This document shows, piece by piece, positions 14,319-18,432 of a stretch of 18,432 nt of DNA; the stretch's first letter is position 1; every line of letters begins with the position of its first letter. The stretch comes from Promethearchaeota archaeon (GTDB lineage Archaea > Asgardarchaeota > Lokiarchaeia > Sigynarchaeales > SOKP01). The notes under the pieces are model-generated. The model was not told the DNA's origin. It ran no database searches and worked only from the letters and a program-made list of their open reading frames with translations. The DNA lies in NCBI GenBank assembly GCA_016839635.1, contig JAEOTV010000055.1, positions 1 to 18,432 of the forward strand. The letters run 5' to 3'. The position numbers were made by a program, and so were the translations under genes.

Positions 14319-16064
14319 ATGGGAATTACACCAGAAAAAGAAAAGTCTCAAATTGATTTTATTCGAGATCAGAAATTTTTTGAACGAGAGGGCAGCTCCC
14401 GTGCAGTTACTTCTGGATCTCTCTATATGTTTTTCTCTTTAATCTATGCAACTTGTATTTGGGTTTTTGTAATACTTGCTACTGGTTGGGAAGAGGGATT
14501 ACCTTATTTTGGGTTAACAACAGCTATAAATGGTATCGTAAGTTTGATAGGAATTGGGGTTACCCGGTATTTTATTGCTGAAATTAAAGCAGCTTTTATT
14601 ATCAATGAAGAATTAGGGCGTTTGAAAGCTGCTACTTACTCAAAGTTATTATTTTTAATAGGCTTATTTATAGGAATAGCAATGATACTTACACCTTTTA
14701 TCTTTGGATTTTTTTTGACAAATATTTTATTGAGAGTTTGCATCTTTGCTTCTGGTTTTTCTTCCTTCTTAATATATAGCATATTTGTATTTCAAATAGG
14801 GTTAGAGATTAAAAATAGGTATGATATCATCGCATTCCTGTCAATATTTGGTGGTATTTCACTTTTGGTTTCAGGTTTGATTTTTATTATATTCAATCTT
14901 AATCCCTTTTGGTTTGCGTTTTATCCTTTTTTCAACGTAATAACTTTATTTCTTCTTATTTATTATTTCTATAAATTGGCACCTTATTCGGTTAAAGAAA
15001 TTATATCTGCCAGTATAAGATCACGTAATATAAAGAAAAGGGCTTCTCCAGAAATTAGAGATCTTATTGAGGATCATCAAATTTTATTATATCTGAAAAA
15101 TTCTACATTTTCTATGATAACCAACATTCAGAATTCAAAATTTTTTGAGGATATCTTATTTCTATCTGCTGCATTTTATTTGGCAATTTTCACTGATACT
15201 ACTTATCAGCAATTTGCTGTGAGTTTACTAACTGTTTTAATGACGTATGGCGCAGTAAAAGCTGTAATCTTATATTATTCATCTCCATTAAATATTGAAA
15301 TCGCTGAAGCTTGTGCGAAGGGATATCACGAAATAGTCGAAGAATCTATTAACGCATCTACAAGAATCGCAAGTATCTTAGCCTTAGGATTTTTAACTGC
15401 ACTGATTGCCCTATCTGATCATTTATTACGTTTTCTTCATGGAGATCTATTTGGAGGTGTCTTTAATGATGAGACATTCCTAATGGCTCGAGTTTTATTT
15501 ATTCTTATTATTACAGGACAATTTATTTATGGATATGCGACTTTATTTGGTAACGCTCTAATTGGATCTGGTAATGCATCTTTAGCGGCTAAAGGTTTTG
15601 GGATTACATTGTGCATTATTATTGTAACAACTCCTATATTTATGTTTCTTTTTGGAATCTTGGGGATTGGGATTGTAATGTTGATTTCTGCTCTGTTTCT
15701 ATTACCATATATTTTAATTCAACTTAAAAGAAAGCTTGAAATTAATTATAAATTTAGAATCTATAGATTAATACCTAATTTGGTAATATTGTTTTTAATT
15801 TTGCTAATATTCCCTTTCAATAGTATAATCAGCTTTATAATAGGGATTATAATTGGAGCAACTCTATATTTATTCTTAAATCCGTTTTTTGGTGTATCAA
15901 TTCCTGAGGATCTCCAAATGATAAACGACTTGTTTAGTACATTGAAATTAAGTTTTCTAGGTAAATTCATTGTGTATATGATGAAAATTACATATAATAT
16001 CAGTCCCTTAAATAAGGATAAGATAATTCTTGAACAAGATCAATTAGTTTTAGTAAAAAAATAA
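14319..16064 (+). CDS. Oligosaccharide flippase-like polytopic membrane protein (MOP superfamily)
   Basis: A 581-residue integral membrane protein with some 12-14 hydrophobic helices arranged in two halves, split by a charged cytosolic loop (around 225-265, RSRNIKKRASPEIRDLIEDHQ). The first 30 residues are charged and cytosolic. The start of the core (SGSLYMFFSLIYATCIWVF), the FGLTTAINGIVSLIGIGVTRYF segment and the late GYATLFGNALIGSGNASLAAKGFG segment fit Wzx/MurJ/MATE-type exporters that flip lipid-linked sugars. Such a role would suit N-glycan or surface polysaccharide assembly, but no glycosyltransferase is nearby. An in-frame TGA at 14313-14315 sits just upstream, fixing the ATG as the earliest start. 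Confidence 0.75.
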   Translation: MGITPEKEKSQIDFIRDQKFFEREGSSRAVTSGSLYMFFSLIYATCIWVFVILATGWEEGLPYFGLTTAINGIVSLIGIGVTRYFIAEIKAAFIINEELGRLKAATYSKLLFLIGLFIGIAMILTPFIFGFFLTNILLRVCIFASGFSSFLIYSIFVFQIGLEIKNRYDIIAFLSIFGGISLLVSGLIFIIFNLNPFWFAFYPFFNVITLFLLIYYFYKLAPYSVKEIISASIRSRNIKKRASPEIRDLIEDHQILLYLKNSTFSMITNIQNSKFFEDILFLSAAFYLAIFTDTTYQQFAVSLLTVLMTYGAVKAVILYYSSPLNIEIAEACAKGYHEIVEESINASTRIASILALGFLTALIALSDHLLRFLHGDLFGGVFNDETFLMARVLFILIITGQFIYGYATLFGNALIGSGNASLAAKGFGITLCIIIVTTPIFMFLFGILGIGIVMLISALFLLPYILIQLKRKLEINYKFRIYRLIPNLVILFLILLIFPFNSIISFIIGIIIGATLYLFLNPFFGVSIPEDLQMINDLFSTLKLSFLGKFIVYMMKITYNISPLNKDKIILEQDQLVLVKK

Positions 16065-16090
16065 AAGGATTTACTTTGAAAAAGAGAACA

Positions 16091-16879
16091 TTATTCTCTA
16101 TATCGATTAAAATCAGGTTTGCGTTTCTCTATAAAAGCATTCTTTCCTTCAACAGCTTCCTCAGTTCCATAATACATAGATAAACCACCAACTCCTAATT
16201 GGGTAATACCTGTCACTCCGTCGGTTTCGGCTAAAAATGCATACTTCAACATTTTAAGAGCTGTTGGACTTTTTTCTAATAATTCTTGACACCATTGATC
16301 TACTTCTTCATCTAACTTCTCATACGGAACAACCGTGTTTACAAGTCCCATTTGTAAAGCTTGTTGCGCTGTGTATCGACGGCATAAATACCATATTTCT
16401 TTAGCACGTTTCACACCTACTGCACGCATTAAATCTCCTGTTCCGTATCCAGGATCAAATGAACCGACACGAGGTCCAGCTTGTCCAAATTGTGCGTGTT
16501 CTGCCGCGATGCTTAAATCACAATTAACATGCCATACATGCCCTCCCCCTATTGCATAACCATTTACTCTGGCAATAACAGGTTTAGGTAAGGTGCGAAT
16601 TAGAAATGTTACTCGTTGCCAACCGACTTCTAATGGTAACATGTGCTCTCCTGTATAGCCTCCTACTTCTCGTGTACTTTGATCACCCCCAGTACAAAAA
16701 GATTTTTCTCCTATTCCCGTAAATACAACAACACCAATATTATTATCCCAACATTGATCAAAAGCATCAATTAATTCATGGACTGCGCGTAGATTACATG
16801 CATTATAACGTTCAGGACGATTGATTGTTATACGGGCAATTCTATCCTTCTTCTCAAAAAGTATTTCTTTATATTCCAT
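16091..16879 (-). CDS. Crotonase-family enzyme, MenB/BadI-like
   Basis: A 262-residue acyl-CoA enzyme. It has the oxyanion-hole segments SFCTGGDQSTR (60-70) and YAIGGGHV (108-115), then GQAGPRVGSFDPGYGTGDL (132-150) with S140 and D142 in the positions of the catalytic Ser/Asp of 1,4-dihydroxy-2-naphthoyl-CoA synthase. KRAKEIWYLCRRYTAQQALQMGLVNTVVP and the ending EGKNAFIEKRKPDFNRYRE are shared by MenB and BadI (2-ketocyclohexanecarboxyl-CoA hydrolase). CTGGDQST and DPGYGT lean to BadI, GGGHV and GSFD to MenB. The choice decides between menaquinone synthesis and alicyclic-acid degradation. No other men or bad gene is in the window. Confidence 0.85.
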   Translation of the reverse strand: MEYKEILFEKKDRIARITINRPERYNACNLRAVHELIDAFDQCWDNNIGVVVFTGIGEKSFCTGGDQSTREVGGYTGEHMLPLEVGWQRVTFLIRTLPKPVIARVNGYAIGGGHVWHVNCDLSIAAEHAQFGQAGPRVGSFDPGYGTGDLMRAVGVKRAKEIWYLCRRYTAQQALQMGLVNTVVPYEKLDEEVDQWCQELLEKSPTALKMLKYAFLAETDGVTGITQLGVGGLSMYYGTEEAVEGKNAFIEKRKPDFNRYRE

Positions 16880-17001
16880 TTTATCTAACTCTGGTATTTT
16901 TGAAAATAATTTCTATTGATTAATCATTTAACTTGAAGTAAATATATTATTTTTGGTTTTTAAGACTCTAAATCTAAGGTACTAAGATATGAAATTTTTG
17001 A

Positions 17002-17023
17002 TCGTGAAATTCTTGTTTCACGA
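17002..17023 (-). terminator. Perfect 8-bp hairpin after the LRR gene
   Basis: TCGTGAAA (17002-17009) and TTTCACGA (17016-17023) form a perfect 8-bp stem with a 6-nt loop, starting 3 nt past the LRR stop codon. The minus strand has no proper T-tract after it. It may protect the mRNA 3' end, be a weak terminator, or be a small operator upstream of the crotonase gene. Confidence 0.45.
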
Positions 17024-17026
17024 AAA

Positions 17027-17782
17027 TCAATAGTATAATCTTTTTTGTTCTTTTAATGCTCTATTTATCATCCTTTCATATTTTTTCATCATTTTTTCAA
17101 TTTTTTTCTCTATTTTTTCTAATTCAGAATCTGCTGAAACTAATCCTTTCACATAACCAGATTGTTTTAATTTAACACGACAGTATGCAACAGTATTTTT
17201 CACATCTCTTTTAGCAAGCTTTTTTTCAATTCCAACTAATTCTTTACCATTTAGAAATAGGGCTCTCTTTCTATAAGAACCCCCTCCATCAGGTATTATA
17301 TAACTAATTCCCTGCAATACTTTTTGTTCTTTAGTCAATGGTTTACCATCTGATCCAACACCAATCCACTTTACGCCTAAAGATAGCTCCTCTAAATTTA
17401 TTAGGTTTTCAAGACCAGTTATACTAATAAACTTGTTATTTTCGAGAATTAATTTTTTTAAATCTATTAAATTTTTTAATCCATTAATTGCTATTATTTG
17501 ATTATTACTCAAATCTAATATCTTTAATTTAGTTAATTTATCTAAACCTTCAATTTCCTTAATTTGATTATTACTAAGATTTAAAACTTGTAAATCGGTT
17601 AAGGTTTCAAGGTTCTTAATTTCAGTGATATATTTTATCCCTTTTCCTGAAAGATTAAGAGTTAGAAGATCTTCTTCAATTATAGTAGTAAATTCCTCAT
17701 TTTTATATATTACAGACACTTTTAATATTTTATATTTTTGGACTACTTTGAAAGTATTTAGAAAAAAATAGGATATTTTCAT
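17027..17782 (-). CDS. Leucine-rich-repeat protein with C-terminal coiled coil
   Basis: A 251-residue protein. After a mixed N-terminus (1-35) come about five SDS22-like LRRs of 22 residues (about 40-135), with cores LTLNLSGKGIKYI, LQVLNLSNNQIKEI, LKILDLSNNQIIAI, LKKLILENNKFISI and LEELSLG. A middle part (GVGSDGKPLTKEQKVLQGISYIIPDGGGSYRKRALFLNGKELVGIEKKLAKR, shown here only by position 137-190) is unassigned. The last 60 residues are a Lys/Glu-rich coiled coil (KIEKKIEKMMKKYERM). No signal peptide is convincing, so it is probably cytosolic and acts as a protein-interaction module. LRR proteins of this kind are frequent in Asgard genomes. It lies 147 nt upstream of the crotonase gene on the same strand. 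Confidence 0.78.
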   Translation of the reverse strand: MKISYFFLNTFKVVQKYKILKVSVIYKNEEFTTIIEEDLLTLNLSGKGIKYITEIKNLETLTDLQVLNLSNNQIKEIEGLDKLTKLKILDLSNNQIIAINGLKNLIDLKKLILENNKFISITGLENLINLEELSLGVKWIGVGSDGKPLTKEQKVLQGISYIIPDGGGSYRKRALFLNGKELVGIEKKLAKRDVKNTVAYCRVKLKQSGYVKGLVSADSELEKIEKKIEKMMKKYERMINRALKEQKRLYY

Positions 17783-17908
17783 TTATAATATAATTCATTT
17801 TAATAGCCCTATTTTTAATAAAAGAGCATTAAAAGTTTTAATTTACTAGTAAAATTGCTTTACTAAAACTACTATCTTTGATTATTTTTTTGGGTATAAT
17901 AATTAATT

Positions 17909-18427
17909 TTAGAAAACTAGTTTTTGTTTAATTTCTTGAATCATTTTATGCCCTTCGTTATTTACTTCAGTAATAATTTCCCTTAGAATTTCATTGATGG
18001 CTAATCCACGTAATTCACATGATATATATAATAAGGATAAAACTTCTTTTGCAAGAATACGAATATTTTTAACATCACTGATGGGAATTCTAATCCCAAG
18101 AGCTTTTAAATCCATATTTGTTTCTTTTTCTTGCTGTCTAATTGTAATCAAAATATCATTCTTTCTTCCCTTCCACTCTTCAGTGATAGCTCGTAGAGAC
18201 AATAAATATCTTTTTGTCGGACTTCCGATTCCCATAACATCTCTAGCGAATTCAAGTGGTTCAGAATTTCTAACTGTCTTCAATCCAAATGTTCGGTTTA
18301 CCTTATAGTTCTTATCTAATTTTGTTTTCATTTTTGAAATTTCTTCAGTTAATTGTTCAATCTTTAATGACAATTTTTCAAATTTCTTTAGAAAGATTTC
18401 CTCTGAGCTAGTTTCAAATTCACTCAT
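17909..18427 (-). CDS. Coiled-coil protein, unknown function
   Basis: A 172-residue soluble protein. Residues 10-40 (EIFLKKFEKLSLKIEQLTEE and on) predict a coiled coil. A mixed middle part (FGLKTVRNSEPLEFARDVMGIGSPTKRYLLSL, about 47-78) and a helical C-terminal half (ISDVKNIRILAKEVLSLLYI, then LRGLAINEILREIITEV) follow. No metal or catalytic motif stands out. The coding frame ends at 17909, and the start is ATG at 18427, close to the window edge. An earlier start beyond the window cannot be excluded. Family not recognised. Confidence 0.65.
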   Translation of the reverse strand: MSEFETSSEEIFLKKFEKLSLKIEQLTEEISKMKTKLDKNYKVNRTFGLKTVRNSEPLEFARDVMGIGSPTKRYLLSLRAITEEWKGRKNDILITIRQQEKETNMDLKALGIRIPISDVKNIRILAKEVLSLLYISCELRGLAINEILREIITEVNNEGHKMIQEIKQKLVF

Positions 18428-18432
18428 ATTAA

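Noticed and set aside
14239..14442. Plus-strand 67-codon ORF over the flippase start
   Set aside because: It overlaps the flippase N-terminus in another frame, shows no recognisable motif, and lies across the likely promoter.
1..18432. tRNA genes, rRNA, CRISPR arrays, insertion sequences or integrase sites
   Set aside because: I saw no cloverleaf-like GC-rich intergenic segment, no regularly spaced repeats, no transposase and no terminal repeats in reading both strands.

Overview
The window looks like AT-rich archaeal DNA, most plausibly from an Asgard archaeon. It carries an archaeal-type asparaginyl-tRNA synthetase, the F420 enzyme CofE, a free-standing Roadblock/LC7 protein, a leucine-rich-repeat protein, DUF123, TATA-like boxes close to starts, and T-tract terminators with no stem-loop. 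The lineage is an inference from gene content; no rRNA or tRNA is present to test it.

The left part (1-3238, minus strand) holds the N-terminal third of gyrB, a dihydropteroate synthase and a membrane-anchored serine beta-lactamase-like hydrolase. The gyrB reading frame is broken 21 codons after its ATG by a 53-nt insert with an in-frame stop. The insert has bulge-helix-bulge (BHB) geometry. Cutting it by the rule of the archaeal tRNA splicing endonuclease restores the conserved GyrB sequence exactly. This candidate protein-coding BHB intron is the main discovery of the window.

The central plus-strand block (3406-8890) runs cofE, a decayed GNAT acetyltransferase relic, asnS, gatA and gatB. 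GatA and GatB form the core of the tRNA-dependent amidotransferase, but no gatC is present. Having a true AsnRS beside gatAB suggests that any amidotransferase here is not the main source of Asn-tRNA.

From 8924 to 11778 lie a Roadblock protein (minus), a large GNAT-family protein, a frameshifted small ORF, a four-helix membrane protein and a small helical protein (plus).

The right part (11951-18427) has an SDR dehydrogenase (minus) and a membrane protein (plus) whose 3' end overlaps a convergent two-gene unit (minus). That unit is a 57-residue cysteine-rich zinc protein followed directly by a DUF123 protein. A flippase-like membrane protein (plus), a MenB/BadI-type crotonase, an LRR/coiled-coil protein and an unrecognised coiled-coil protein (all minus) complete the window. 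The SDR and crotonase suggest acyl-CoA metabolism but are 3 kb apart and not an operon.

No tRNA, rRNA, CRISPR array, transposase or insertion sequence was recognised. No gene-free stretch exceeds 300 bases.
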